A stretch of 64,000 nucleotides of DNA, taken from an uncultured Eubacteriaceae bacterium (lineage in GTDB: Bacteria > Bacillota > Clostridia > Eubacteriales > Eubacteriaceae). Where the stretch lies: contig CAMBHL010000002.1 of the NCBI GenBank assembly GCA_945867155.1, positions 1 to 64,000 of the forward strand, written 5' to 3'. Below the pieces are notes generated by a model. That model saw only the letters and a list, made by a program, of their open reading frames with translations, made no database searches and was not told the origin of the DNA. Below are positions 1-7,382 of the stretch, in pieces. The position numbers and the translations under genes were made by a program. Position 1 is the first letter of the stretch, and each line of letters begins with the position of its first letter.

Positions 1-135
1 ATTGATAAGTTCCCGCAAACCGATGAGGCACTGGACATGTTTCCACAAACCGATGCAAATGAGATACATATTAACTTTGATTGGGAAAATCGAGAATTCG
101 CGAAAAAAACTTGGAAAAACTGTATCATGAAATAA
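1..135 (+). CDS. C-terminal end of an unknown protein (cut by window edge)
   Basis: An open frame enters from the left edge and stops at 133-135, giving 44 residues. It holds an imperfect duplication (FPQTDEALDM then FPQTDANE) and a tail rich in Lys, Trp and Asn. No family is recognised, and the reading could be chance because only the end is visible. It stops 27 bases before the most likely Nudix start, so it may belong to the same transcript. Confidence 0.35.
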   Translation: MDKFPQTDEALDMFPQTDANEIHINFDWENREFAKKTWKNCIMK

Positions 136-162
136 CTAGTGGGTTTGCCGGGGGTTCTTCAA

Positions 163-561
163 ATGACACCACACACAAATAAAAACATAGAAGTCGTCGC
201 AGCTGTGATTCAAAAAGACGGTAAAATCTTCGCCACGCAGCGCGGGTACGGCGAATTTAAAGACGGCTGGGAATTTCCAGGGGGCAAAGTGGAGCCGGGC
301 GAAACTCAGGAACAGGCCCTTGTTCGGGAAATTAAAGAAGAGCTGAACACTGAGATTGAAGTCGGAGATTTGATCGCTGTCATTGATCAGGATTATCCCG
401 GTTTTCATCTGACGCTGTCTTGTTATTGGGCACAGGTGAAAAGCGGCGCGCTGGAGCTGCTGGAGCATGAAGCGGCGAAGTGGCTGAGCCGGGAACAGCT
501 TCAGACGGTGGACTGGCTGCCCGCAGACAAGCAGTTAGTTGACGGATGGCTTATTGATTAA
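163..561 (+). CDS. Nudix hydrolase, MutT/8-oxo-dGTPase type
   Basis: This 132-residue protein carries a full Nudix box at about residues 40-62 (GG, five residues, E, then REIKEEL), the Mg-binding catalytic element that hydrolyses nucleoside diphosphates linked to another group. Overall length and the WEFPGGK lead-in match the small MutT/CTP-pyrophosphohydrolase group that cleans 8-oxo-dGTP from the nucleotide pool. The frame stays open back to a GTG at 139, but the ATG at 163 gives the normal family length, so it is preferred. The ribosome site is poor (a G run around 150). Function is assigned from family; the exact substrate is unknown. Confidence 0.85.
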   Translation: MTPHTNKNIEVVAAVIQKDGKIFATQRGYGEFKDGWEFPGGKVEPGETQEQALVREIKEELNTEIEVGDLIAVIDQDYPGFHLTLSCYWAQVKSGALELLEHEAAKWLSREQLQTVDWLPADKQLVDGWLID

Positions 562-620
562 TTGTTTCCCAATATCTTAAAGCAGCATCCGGAATTCATC
601 GAAGAACGGGAGGCGGTCGA

Positions 621-910
621 ATGGATAATGAAAAAGTATTTGCCATGAAGTTCGCGAAAGTATACGGGCTTCTCGTAAAAAAGCAGAGCGAAAAGGGCGC
701 ACCCAAGACGAGGTCGACGAGCTGATCCGCTGGCTTTGCGGCTGCGATCAGACAGGGATTCAAAGACAGCTTGCTGCCGACGTAACATATCAGACATTTT
801 TTGATGAATCTCCGGCATGGAATCCGGACAGCGAAAAGATTACGGGCAAAATCTGCGGCGTCCGGATCGAGGACATCGAAGATCCAACCATGCGGCGGCC
901 AGCATTATAA
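621..910 (+). pseudogene. DUF2200 family protein, frameshifted and 3'-truncated
   Basis: Read with one frame change, this stretch gives a DUF2200-like protein: MDNEKVFAMKFAKVYGLLVK in the first frame, then AERKGRTQDEVDELIRWL and later CGVRIEDIEDPTMR in the next. The shift falls in a run of six A residues near 677-682; one extra A would restore the frame. A ribosome site (GGGAGG) precedes the ATG. After MRR the reading stops at 908-910, about 20 residues before the usual family end, so the gene is probably dead on two counts. DUF2200 has no known function. A sequencing error could explain the frameshift but not the short end. Confidence 0.7.
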
Positions 911-964
911 ATCTCCGCGTATATGTGATATAATCATAAATAGAAACATAGCGAGGAAGCAAAA

Positions 965-1912
965 GTGAACGGAAGCAGAAATATAAAAATCATAGTGGCC
1001 GTGATAGCGGCAGCTGTACTCTGCTGCGGTGCAATCTGGTATATACACAGTCAGCAGTCGAAAACCTACAGTGTCCCCCTCGTGATCAACGCAGAAGGGC
1101 TGGATACGAAGCAGGGGACGAAAATTCCCATACGCGTAAAAGGGAAGGATGTCCGGGGGAACGCTGTTAACAAGTCTTTTTATGGCGGCACATCGTCATC
1201 TGATATTGCACTTAAACCTGGAAAATACACGTTCACTGTAAGTCATTCTCCTATTGCAAAAGATGGGACAATATATAATGTCGATGGCGCAAGCACAGAT
1301 ACCAGCATTTCCAAAGACGGCAAAGTTTCAGTTAAGTCGGAAATCACAATCTCACCGATTGCCGCAGAAAAAGTGACGGACGAAGAAATCAAAAAAGCCT
1401 GCGATGCGGCGAAAGACAGCGGAATCAGCACTTCTAAATTGAATACGCTCAAGAAAAAAGCGCAGACACGCAGAGATGATGCGGTGGCTGAAAAAACAGC
1501 TGCATCTTCGAGTGGACACGCTTACAGCAACGACTATTTCTATATTGATGTGCCGGATGACTGGACATCAAGCGATTGGAGCGTGGAGCAGATCAATAGC
1601 GTGAAGTGGAAGCTTGAATACAAGCCGAATAATCACTCGGTTGGAGAAGCTGTCATTGTGGTTGCAGCGGATAATCCTTGGCCCAAAAACAACGGTGCTG
1701 TAAAAGATCTCGGCAAATTAGCAAATGGACAGAACGTATATGTCACTTTTGCCGGAGGTGGTCTTTCGGAGGTTTCTTTTGGTTTGAACAGTACATGGTC
1801 TAACAACCATGAATATGCTCAAGAAAATGGCCTTACGGATGAAGGCGAGACGGACTGGAATGCGATTTGGAAAGCCCGCGATATGATGAGAAAAGAACAA
1901 ACAGGAAAATGA
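965..1912 (+). CDS. Membrane-anchored extracellular protein of unknown function
   Basis: The 315-residue product starts with GTG behind GAGGAAG and has one N-terminal membrane segment (about residues 8-26) after a short basic start, so the bulk should lie outside the cell. It has two Cys in the membrane segment but no clear lipobox. The exported part has a beta-rich N-terminal domain (about 35-130), a charged helical linker (about 135-180) and a C-terminal domain with several Trp and Tyr. No family is recognised. It appears to be transcribed alone: a TATAAT-like element lies just upstream (near 929) and a strong terminator follows. Confidence 0.65.
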   Translation: MNGSRNIKIIVAVIAAAVLCCGAIWYIHSQQSKTYSVPLVINAEGLDTKQGTKIPIRVKGKDVRGNAVNKSFYGGTSSSDIALKPGKYTFTVSHSPIAKDGTIYNVDGASTDTSISKDGKVSVKSEITISPIAAEKVTDEEIKKACDAAKDSGISTSKLNTLKKKAQTRRDDAVAEKTAASSSGHAYSNDYFYIDVPDDWTSSDWSVEQINSVKWKLEYKPNNHSVGEAVIVVAADNPWPKNNGAVKDLGKLANGQNVYVTFAGGGLSEVSFGLNSTWSNNHEYAQENGLTDEGETDWNAIWKARDMMRKEQTGK

Positions 1913-1958
1913 GAGGTCCCCAGAATCCTGAACACATTGACTAGCGGCGCCATTTAAC

Positions 1959-2007
1959 AACTGGATGCTGACCTGTACCTTACAGGCGGCATCCAGTTTG
2001 TTTTTTA
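1959..2007 (+). terminator. Rho-independent terminator
   Basis: AACTGGATGC (1959-1968) pairs with GCATCCAGTT (1989-1998) and is followed by a T-rich run. It ends transcription of the preceding exported-protein gene. Confidence 0.85.
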
Positions 2008-2023
2008 TGAAAGGGAAATAGAA

Positions 2024-2053
2024 TTGACAATTTTAAAAATATTACGGTATGAT
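2024..2053 (+). promoter_or_regulatory. Sigma-A type promoter
   Basis: TTGACA at 2024-2029 and TATGAT at 2048-2053 with an 18-base spacer, about 28 bases before the ATG at 2081. It drives the ABC-ATPase fragment and yaaA, and perhaps the gene after it. Confidence 0.75.
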
Positions 2054-2080
2054 ACAAAAGGAACCGCGAAAGGATAAGAG

Positions 2081-2692
2081 ATGTCATTTATTGAAGCAGA
2101 AGATCTTGGCAAAACCTACGATACCAACGGGATAAAATTCACGGCACTGCACGGCATCAATTTCATGCTGGAGGAGGGATCGCTCACGGTGATCTTAGGC
2201 CCTTCCGGCGCGGGAAAGACCACGCTTCTCAACCTGATCGGCGGCATGGATGCTGTCACAGCCGGGCACCTGACGGTGGGCGGCAAGCACCTGGAAGGCA
2301 TGAACCGGAAGGAATTAACCCTTTACAGGCGGGCGGACATCGGATTCGTCTTCCAGTTTTACAACCTGATGCCGAATCTGACCGCCCGTGAGAACATCGA
2401 GCTCGCCACGGAGATCTGCCCGGACGCCATAGATCCCGTTAAAGCGGCAGAAATGGTGGGACTTGAAGAATTTCAGGATCATTTTCCCGGCCAGCTGTCA
2501 GGGGGACAGCAGCAGCGGGTTTCCATTGCCCGGGCGGTTTTTCTGTATTTTATCTTCAAGGAACTGGGATTCGGCGGACTTGGCGAGATGCATGCCGTGA
2601 CCTATATCACAGCCTTCGCGATTTCGGAGCTGTTCGTTTTTTTGGTGGTGCTTTTGACAAGGCATCATGTGAAGCAAGGTGAATCATTATGA
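2081..2692 (+). pseudogene. ABC transporter ATPase truncated and fused to a foreign membrane-protein tail
   Basis: Residues 1-152 are a clear MacB/LolD-type ABC ATPase: Walker A GPSGAGKT (40-47), Q-loop VFQFYNLMPN and signature LSGGQQQR (139-146). Right after the signature, at VSIARAV, the sequence changes to about 50 residues with a hydrophobic segment (about 172-192) that do not belong to an ATPase. The Walker B aspartate, catalytic glutamate, D-loop and H-loop are missing, so ATP hydrolysis is not expected. The in-frame join is best explained by a deletion that removed the end of the ATPase, the permease gene and the start of a membrane protein. It still has a good promoter and overlaps yaaA by 4 bases, so it may survive as a leader for yaaA. 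Confidence 0.85.
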
Positions 2693-3561
2693 GAATCATC
2701 ATTTCTCCGGCGAAGCAGATGCGGGTGGACGCGGATGACTTCGCCTGTTTAGCGCTTCCTGTATTTCTCAAAAAGACGGAGAAGCTGAAAGACTGGATCA
2801 GCCAGCTCACTTATGAACAGCAGAAAGCCCTGTGGGCGTGCAGTGACAAGATCGCCCGGCAGAACCACGAGCGGTTTGCGCATATGGATCTGCGGCGGAA
2901 CCTGACGCCGGCAATTTTGGCTTACGACGGCATCCAGTACACCTATATGGCGCCGGCCGTCTTTGAAGACGGTCAGTACGCATATGTGCAGGAGCATCTG
3001 CGCATTCTGTCCGGCTTTTACGGCGTCTTAAAGCCCATGGACGGCGTGGTGCCGCACCGCCTGGAAATGCAGGCGAAGGTTTCTGCCTGCGGATACAAAA
3101 ACCTGTACGGCTTCTGGGGGGACAGCCTGTACCGGGAAGTGCGGGACGACAGCGGGATCATCATCAATCTGGCGTCGAAGGAATACGCGAAATGTGTGGC
3201 AAAATATCTGCAGCCGGAAGACCGGCTGATTACGTGCATTTTTGGCGAACCGAAGGGTGATAAGATCGTTCAAAAAGGCGTCTATGTCAAAATGGCAAGG
3301 GGCGAGATGGTGCGGTTTCTGGCCGGCATCCACGCTGACGAGTCGGAGCAGATCAAAGGGTTTAACGGGAGCGGCTATCACTTTGATGCCGACCGCTCGT
3401 CCGATACGGAATTTGTTTTTGTCCGAAAGAAGATTGCGCATCACATCGAGCAGAAACTGGATGAAGCAGATGCTGCTGCAGAGCAATCCACAGTTCGTTA
3501 CGCTGCATCAGAAGTCTTTGGCAGAGCGAGAAGTGGAATTGATAGAAACGAAAAAGAATAA
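2689..3561 (+). CDS. yaaA: YaaA family peroxide-stress protein
   Basis: The 290-residue product has the typical UPF0246/DUF328 start (MRIIISPAKQM) and core elements YDGIQYTYM, LSGFYGVLKPMD and the NLASKEYA stretch, and is slightly longer than usual because of a charged C-terminal tail (about residues 260-290). YaaA lowers free iron and so limits Fenton damage during peroxide stress; it also binds DNA. Its ATG overlaps the stop of the broken ABC gene (ATGA), indicating translational coupling. An FMN oxidoreductase follows after 14 bases, so the pair may be redox-linked. Confidence 0.88.
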   Translation: MRIIISPAKQMRVDADDFACLALPVFLKKTEKLKDWISQLTYEQQKALWACSDKIARQNHERFAHMDLRRNLTPAILAYDGIQYTYMAPAVFEDGQYAYVQEHLRILSGFYGVLKPMDGVVPHRLEMQAKVSACGYKNLYGFWGDSLYREVRDDSGIIINLASKEYAKCVAKYLQPEDRLITCIFGEPKGDKIVQKGVYVKMARGEMVRFLAGIHADESEQIKGFNGSGYHFDADRSSDTEFVFVRKKIAHHIEQKLDEADAAAEQSTVRYAASEVFGRARSGIDRNEKE

Positions 3562-3575
3562 AAGGAGCCTTCAAC

Positions 3576-4526
3576 ATGAGTGAAAACAGTGTCAAAAGTC
3601 CGTGGCCGGGGCCGGCTGGCCTGATCCCGGTGACCAACGGCAAGGCAGAGGACGCGAATGTGTACAACCGGGCCTTCCTCGACCGCATCCATGTGGAGAT
3701 GCGGATTGTCGACGCGGTCAAGCCGGATCTCACGACAAAGATCTTCGGCAGAACCTACGCGTCCCCGATCATGATGCCGGCCTTCTCTCATCTGAATCAG
3801 GTGGGAAAGGACGGACAAAAGCCCATGGTCCAATACGCAGAAGCCGCGAAGGCGCTGCACGTGCTCAACTGGGTCGGCATGGAGCCGGATGAGGAATACG
3901 CCGAGATTGCGGCTGCCGGTGCAGATACGGTCCGGATCATTAAACCCTTTGCCGATCACGAGGTGATCCGGGAACAGATCCGGTTTGCCGAAGCCCATGG
4001 GGCCGTGGCGGTCGGCATCGACATCGACCATGTGCCGGGAAAAGACGGCGGCTATGACGTCGTGGACGGCATTCCCCTTGGGCCGATCAGCAGTGAAGAT
4101 TTGTCCGCTTATGTCAAATCTACAGCGCTTCCCTTTGTAGCCAAAGGCGTTTTGTCTGTCCGCGATGCCCTCAAGGCCCGGGATGCCGGCTGCGGAGCGA
4201 TTGTGGTCTCCCATCATCACGGGCGCATTCCCTTCGGCATCGCACCGGCCCAGGTTCTGCCCAAAATTAAAGAAGCCCTCGCCGGCAGCGGCATGGCGGT
4301 CTTCTGCGACTGCGGGATCGACACCGGCTACGACGCGTACAAGGTGCTGGCTCTGGGAGCGGATGCCGTGTCCGTCGGCCGGGGCATTCTCCGCCCGCTC
4401 CTCCAGACGGGCAGCAAAGGCGTGGAAAATAAAGTCAAGAAGATGAATGCCGAGCTGTCCGAGCTGATGCTCTACACCGGCATTCCGAACACTCGCTCGT
4501 TTGATTCAAGTGTGCTGTGGGCCTGA
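3576..4526 (+). CDS. FMN-dependent alpha-hydroxy-acid dehydrogenase/oxidase family protein
   Basis: The 316-residue TIM-barrel protein follows the lactate oxidase/glycolate oxidase plan. It has the N-terminal region with NRAFLDRI, a strand with the FMN-contacting Lys (PFVAKGV), the substrate-side motif SHHHGR in place of the usual SNHGGR, and the FMN-phosphate loop near the C-terminus (CDCGIDTG, ALGADAVSVGRG). It probably oxidises a 2-hydroxy acid with FMN; in an anaerobe the electron acceptor is unlikely to be oxygen. The ribosome site AAAGGAG precedes the ATG. A terminator follows. Substrate cannot be read from sequence. Confidence 0.8.
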   Translation: MSENSVKSPWPGPAGLIPVTNGKAEDANVYNRAFLDRIHVEMRIVDAVKPDLTTKIFGRTYASPIMMPAFSHLNQVGKDGQKPMVQYAEAAKALHVLNWVGMEPDEEYAEIAAAGADTVRIIKPFADHEVIREQIRFAEAHGAVAVGIDIDHVPGKDGGYDVVDGIPLGPISSEDLSAYVKSTALPFVAKGVLSVRDALKARDAGCGAIVVSHHHGRIPFGIAPAQVLPKIKEALAGSGMAVFCDCGIDTGYDAYKVLALGADAVSVGRGILRPLLQTGSKGVENKVKKMNAELSELMLYTGIPNTRSFDSSVLWA

Positions 4527-4560
4527 ATGCAGGCATCAGAAGCGCATGGCATTAAAATAT

Positions 4561-4590
4561 GGCGGCAGCGTTGAAAGCTGCCGCCTTTTT
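4561..4590 (+). terminator. Rho-independent terminator
   Basis: GGCGGCAGC (4561-4569) pairs with GCTGCCGCC (4577-4585) and runs into TTTTT. The same stem occurs at 7109-7133 without the T run. Confidence 0.9.
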
Positions 4591-4637
4591 GCGTGTTTTT
4601 ATAGTATACTGATCACAAAGAGAAAGGACGGCACAAT

Positions 4638-4739
4638 ATGAAGGTCATTGATTTAACTCACGTTATCGAGCCGTGGCGTGGTTTGAGAAAGCATAGAGGT
4701 GAACATTTTGAGCAGTACGATCGAGCAGCAGGTTTTTAA
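4638..4739 (+). pseudogene. 5' fragment of a cyclase/kynurenine-formamidase family gene
   Basis: A -10-like TATACT and a good ribosome site (AAAGGA) precede an ATG that opens with MKVIDLTHVIEP, the standard N-terminus of the cyclase/KynB-type metal-dependent hydrolases (about 210 residues). After twelve residues the match ends and the frame stops at 4737-4739, inside the next gene. This looks like a deletion scar keeping only the start of the old gene; the surviving promoter now serves the YjbR gene. Confidence 0.6.
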
Positions 4740-5397
4740 GAAACGGCGTTTTGTTCCGGCGCGCATGACCGCATACGGCTTTGCAAAAAAGGGCCGCTGC
4801 TATACTTATGAGAAAGATTTTATGGACGGCGATTTTCACGCTGTGGTCACAGTGTCTCAAAAGGGCGAAGTCAGCGGTACGGTTATCGATCGCATGAATG
4901 AAGAAGCCTATGCCCCGCTTCGGCAGCAGGTTCATGAAGGGGCGTATGCCCACAAGGTTCAGTGTGCTTATCAGGCGCTTCTTGAGCAGATTGCGGATGT
5001 GTGCTGCGAGACTGTTCTTTTCGCATCGGATCAGGCCAACCGCCTCACAGACAGAATTCTTGAAACGTATGACGTGAAGCCGGACTTCCCGTGGGCACAG
5101 CAGCAGTATCAGTCCTACGGCGCCTTTCGTCATGCCGACAGCGGAAAATGGTTTGCGCTTTTGATGAATGTGAAATGGGATGTGCTTTTGAAGAACGGCG
5201 ATCAAACCACAGTGGATATTGTCAATCTAAAGATTGACCCCGAGCGCGGTGCAGCACTTAGGGCACAGCCCGGCATCTATCCTGGGTATCATATGAATCA
5301 CAAGAACTGGATTTCCGTCGTGCTGGACGGCACCATCGCTGATGATGTGGTCATGGCAAGCGTTGCAGACAGTTACCGGCTGACGAAGAAGAAGTGA
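4708..5397 (+). CDS. MmcQ/YjbR family DNA-binding protein
   Basis: The product is about 229 residues. The C-terminal half (from about residue 115) has the MmcQ/YjbR pattern: DVKPDFPWAQ, FRHADSGKWFALLMNV, NLKIDPE, and the closing PGYHMNHKNWISVVLDG with YRLTKKK. The N-terminal half is the companion domain common in clostridial members. The fold resembles double-wing DNA-binding proteins, but the role is not established. TTG at 4708 is preferred because AGAGGTG lies 7 bases upstream; a GTG at 4699 would bury that site. The gene begins inside the cyclase fragment, showing that the upstream join is recent relative to this gene. Confidence 0.75.
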   Translation: MSSTIEQQVFKKRRFVPARMTAYGFAKKGRCYTYEKDFMDGDFHAVVTVSQKGEVSGTVIDRMNEEAYAPLRQQVHEGAYAHKVQCAYQALLEQIADVCCETVLFASDQANRLTDRILETYDVKPDFPWAQQQYQSYGAFRHADSGKWFALLMNVKWDVLLKNGDQTTVDIVNLKIDPERGAALRAQPGIYPGYHMNHKNWISVVLDGTIADDVVMASVADSYRLTKKK

Positions 5398-5410
5398 GGG
5401 GTAAGGAGGA

Positions 5411-5437
5411 ATGATGAGCCATCAGCGGGGCTATTGA
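5411..5437 (+). other. Eight-codon ORF with a near-perfect ribosome site
   Basis: AAGGAGG at 5403-5409 is followed by ATGATG and only eight codons (MMSHQRGY) before TGA; the hydrolase start follows 10 bases later with its own GAGGA. It could be a leader for translational coupling or the remains of a lost gene start. Confidence 0.3.
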
Positions 5438-5446
5438 GGAAATGAG

Positions 5447-6238
5447 ATGTTTCAAAATTTTACACTTGGAAAATCCAACGGTTATCTGGTGCCGTGTCTT
5501 ACAGAAATGCCCAAAACGCCAGAAGGCATCGTGATCATGATCCACGGCTTTGAAAGCTGCAAGGAATGCCGGAGCGGTCAGCTGCTTTTGAGACGGCTGC
5601 CCCCGGCGGGTTTTGGGGTCATCTGCTACGATCAGCCCGGCCACGGCACCGCCGAAGCCCGGCAGGAGCGGGTGCGCATCGGCGCCTGCATGGACAGCCT
5701 CGCCCGGGTCGAAGCCTATTGCGCAAAGCAGTATCCCGGCCTTCCCGTCTATTATTTCGCGTCGAGCTACGGCGCCTATCTGGTCCTGTTGTACGTCAGC
5801 AAGCGCCGCCACAAAGGCACCAAGCTTTTCATGCGCAGCGCCGCCGTCAACATGCCGGACCTGTTCTTTAAGGCTGACCCTGATCCCAGGATGGTTCGGG
5901 ATTTAAAGACCAAAGGCTATTTTACGCCGAACATGGATTTAGGCAATCCCGTCAAAGTTTCAAAGGGAATGCTTGAAGATTTAAGAGCCAACGATCTGCC
6001 CACGGTCTTCGCTGCAGCCGATCACCGGGATATGGCCTTTGAGATGGTCCACGGGGAAGAAGACACGGTGATTCCCGTCGAAAAGGCCAAAGCCTTCGCC
6101 GACCGTTTTGACATTCCGATTACGGTGATGGCAGGACAGGGCCATTCGATTTGGGAAACCCCCGATGCGCCGGAAAAAGTGGCGGATCTGGCGATAGATT
6201 TTTATAAAGGAAGACATGATAAAAGAGAAAGTCGATGA
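5447..6238 (+). CDS. Alpha/beta hydrolase (monoacylglycerol-lipase-like)
   Basis: The 263-residue protein has the alpha/beta hydrolase layout: oxyanion loop MIHGFE, CYDQPGHG after strand 4, nucleophile elbow in ASSYGAYL (Ser before Tyr-Gly), the acid at GEEDTVIP and the final His in GQGHSIW. The HGF and DQPGHG elements match the lysophospholipase/serine aminopeptidase S33 group. It probably cleaves an ester or amide in the cytoplasm because no signal peptide is present. The stop overlaps the next gene's ATG by 4 bases, so it is the first of a three-gene run with a GNAT enzyme and a MazG-like enzyme. Confidence 0.8.
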   Translation: MFQNFTLGKSNGYLVPCLTEMPKTPEGIVIMIHGFESCKECRSGQLLLRRLPPAGFGVICYDQPGHGTAEARQERVRIGACMDSLARVEAYCAKQYPGLPVYYFASSYGAYLVLLYVSKRRHKGTKLFMRSAAVNMPDLFFKADPDPRMVRDLKTKGYFTPNMDLGNPVKVSKGMLEDLRANDLPTVFAAADHRDMAFEMVHGEEDTVIPVEKAKAFADRFDIPITVMAGQGHSIWETPDAPEKVADLAIDFYKGRHDKRESR

Positions 6239-6789
6239 ACGGAACGATTGAAATCAAAACAAAGCGGCTGTTATTAAGGCGGTACGGCGGGGGAGACGCA
6301 GCCGTTCTTTACGAAAAATTCGGACGCGATCCGAAAATGTTTGAATACTCCGGATGGAACCCCTATGCGACGAAAGCCATGGCAGAAGAGACCGTGGCCG
6401 ATTTCATCCGCCATTACAGCGAGCCGCGGTTTTACGGCTGGGCCGTTGACGATGGCAGCGGCCTTGTGGGCACCGTCGGCGCCTACGATTACGATCCGGA
6501 AAAAAGTCAAATCGAAGTAGGCATGAGCATCGCGTGGGACGCGTGGGGGAAGGGCTTTGCCACAGAAGCGCTGACCGCCGTGCTGCACCATTTGACCGGG
6601 CACGAACAGATCCGCACTGTGATAGCCTGGTGCGCCGCAGACAACATCGGCTCGAAGCGGGCGATGGAAAAAGCCGGCATGCAGCTGAAAAGCACAGAAT
6701 CAGGCGCCCTTGCCATCGGCGGCAATCAGTTCGACAAGCTGGTGTTTGCATATACAGCGCCGGCAGAGAAAGAAAAGGAGCAGAGATGA
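6235..6789 (+). CDS. GNAT acetyltransferase, RimJ/RimL type
   Basis: The 184-residue protein starts with the RimL pattern (IETKRLLLR-like KTKRLLLRRYGGGDA) and carries the acetyl-CoA loop IAWDAWGKGFATEAL and the NIGSKRAMEKAGM motif of GNAT enzymes that acetylate N-terminal or free amino groups. It overlaps the hydrolase before it and the MazG-like gene after it by 4 bases each (ATGA), so the three are translated together. The target is unknown. Confidence 0.85.
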   Translation: MNGTIEIKTKRLLLRRYGGGDAAVLYEKFGRDPKMFEYSGWNPYATKAMAEETVADFIRHYSEPRFYGWAVDDGSGLVGTVGAYDYDPEKSQIEVGMSIAWDAWGKGFATEALTAVLHHLTGHEQIRTVIAWCAADNIGSKRAMEKAGMQLKSTESGALAIGGNQFDKLVFAYTAPAEKEKEQR

Positions 6790-7106
6790 AACAAACGACC
6801 ATTGACCGCATTCGGAAATTTACAGACGACCGTGACTGGGATCAGTTCCACGTGCCGGAAAACCTCGCGAAATCCATCGTGATTGAAGCGGCGGAGCTGC
6901 TGGAATGTTTCCAGTGGAGCGGCACGGATTACGATCTGGAACATGTGAAGGAAGAACTGGCGGACGTGATCGTGTACTGCCAGAATCTGCTGGATAAGCT
7001 GGGACTCGACGTGGACGACATCGTCAACAGCAAGATGACCAAAAATGAAGCGAAATACCCGGTGGAAAAAGCCCGGGGAAGGGCAGCGAAGTACGATGAA
7101 TTGTAA
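6786..7106 (+). CDS. MazG-like nucleotide pyrophosphohydrolase
   Basis: The 106-residue all-alpha protein has the MazG/dCTPase metal motif EAAELLE paired with EELADVIVY (Glu and Asp ligands), and length and the closing KYPVEKARGRAAKY match the XTP3-transactivated-protein-A group that hydrolyses dCTP or modified nucleotides to the monophosphate. Start chosen at the ATG overlapping the GNAT stop, with AAAGGAG upstream; the open frame further upstream is a shadow. A GC hairpin follows immediately. Confidence 0.88.
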   Translation: MKQTTIDRIRKFTDDRDWDQFHVPENLAKSIVIEAAELLECFQWSGTDYDLEHVKEELADVIVYCQNLLDKLGLDVDDIVNSKMTKNEAKYPVEKARGRAAKYDEL

Positions 7107-7108
7107 CA

Positions 7109-7133
7109 GGCGGCAGCTTTATCGGCTGCCGCC
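7109..7133 (+). terminator. Hairpin identical in stem to the 4561 terminator, but without a T run
   Basis: GGCGGCAGC (7109-7117) and GCTGCCGCC (7125-7133) form the same nine-base stem as the terminator at 4561. The sequence that follows is CCGGGATCTGG, not T-rich, so it may no longer terminate. This suggests that a deletion cut right at the base of an old terminator. Confidence 0.6.
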
Positions 7134-7137
7134 CCGG

Positions 7138-7266
7138 GATCTGGAAGACCATAAAGTCGTCATGTTTGCGAACGGCTACTACCACACCCAACTGCTTCGT
7201 CAGTATTTTGAGGCTGAAGGTGTCCAGCCCGATCTTCTCCTTCAGACGTCCCAGCTGTCGACGGCG
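7138..7266 (+). pseudogene. Fragment of a LysR-type regulator effector domain
   Basis: In the frame of 7141 the translation HKVVMFANGYYHTQ continues into LLRQYFEAEGVQPDLLLQT, which looks like the middle of a LysR substrate-binding domain (strand, then helix, then DLLLQTSQLST). No start, HTH or downstream part is present. The fragment lies directly after the damaged hairpin and ends in unrelated sequence before the CPBP gene. It is a decayed remnant. Confidence 0.55.
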
Positions 7267-7382
7267 AATGGACGAGTTTATTGCGAGCAGGTATCACAAA
7301 GATCGACTAGTGCGCACATCGCTTTTTTTCGCATCGCCTTTATGTTAAAATCGGAAATTGAATTTTAACATCGGAGGCGCAC

